A DNA stretch of 5,974 bases, from contig JAMWBP010000046.1 of the NCBI GenBank assembly GCA_023819365.1, forward strand, positions 1 to 5,974, given 5' to 3'. Source of the stretch: Candidatus Omnitrophota bacterium (lineage in GTDB: Bacteria; Ratteibacteria; UBA8468; B48-G9; JAFGKM01). Position 1 is the stretch's first letter. Each line of letters opens with the position of its first letter. A program made the translations under genes and the position numbers. Below, piece by piece: positions 5,925 to 5,974 of the stretch. The notes below the pieces were generated by a model. The model saw nothing but the letters and a program-made list of their open reading frames with translations, was not told the origin of the DNA and did not search any database.

Positions 5925-5974
5925 TTATAGCCTTTGTCTTAATAGCATGCTTTTTTATTAAATTAGAAGTTCTT
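5925..5974. other. AT-rich right edge with stops in all three minus-strand frames
   Basis: From 5927 to the window end, the minus strand has stops in two frames (for example TAA at 5925-5927 in the frame of the GspK-like gene). The third frame encodes only a Lys/Ile-rich stretch ending at TAA 5914-5916. No gene, promoter or start codon can be supported here. The missing N-terminus of the GspK-like protein should lie in or beyond this stretch. Confidence 0.45.

Overview
The window looks like a whole short contig from an AT-rich, uncultured Gram-negative-type (diderm) bacterium. The genes are tightly packed on the minus strand. Their codon use favours AGA/AGG for Arg and ATA for Ile. Two envelope parvulin-type chaperones and a type II secretion pseudopilin-like protein imply an outer membrane and a periplasm. 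I cannot assign a phylum from sequence alone.

Transcription runs right to left. At the right end (4785-5924) is a 5'-broken gene for a GspK-like protein that combines a lamin-tail-like fold, a helix-hairpin-helix 'NINTAS' segment and an EF-hand-type loop. Next come a membrane-anchored PpiC/SurA-type peptidyl-prolyl isomerase (3886-4764), a second secreted SurA-like chaperone with a degenerate parvulin domain (3060-3872), pdxA (2051-3031) and rsmA/ksgA (1149-2039). Gaps are 11-28 nt, so these five genes are probably one operon. The order SurA-like, pdxA, rsmA matches the surA-pdxA-rsmA cluster of enterobacteria. Here a pseudopilin-like gene lies upstream, where lptD sits in E. coli.

A 95-nt spacer with a GC-rich nested palindrome separates rsmA from a gene that starts as a GuaB3-type IMP dehydrogenase-related protein (from 1053). 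About 203 codons in, near position 445, its homology changes abruptly and in frame to the C-terminal part of an AAA_21-type predicted ATPase, which then runs off the left edge. Arg and Leu codon choice changes at the same point. The join is therefore either an assembly chimera at a contig end or a real rearrangement with foreign DNA.

The most notable items are this in-frame chimera, two palindromic elements (one forming the 3' end of rsmA), the unusual domain mix of the pseudopilin-like protein, and the loss of its reading frame near the right edge. I saw no CRISPR array, tRNA, rRNA or complete mobile element.
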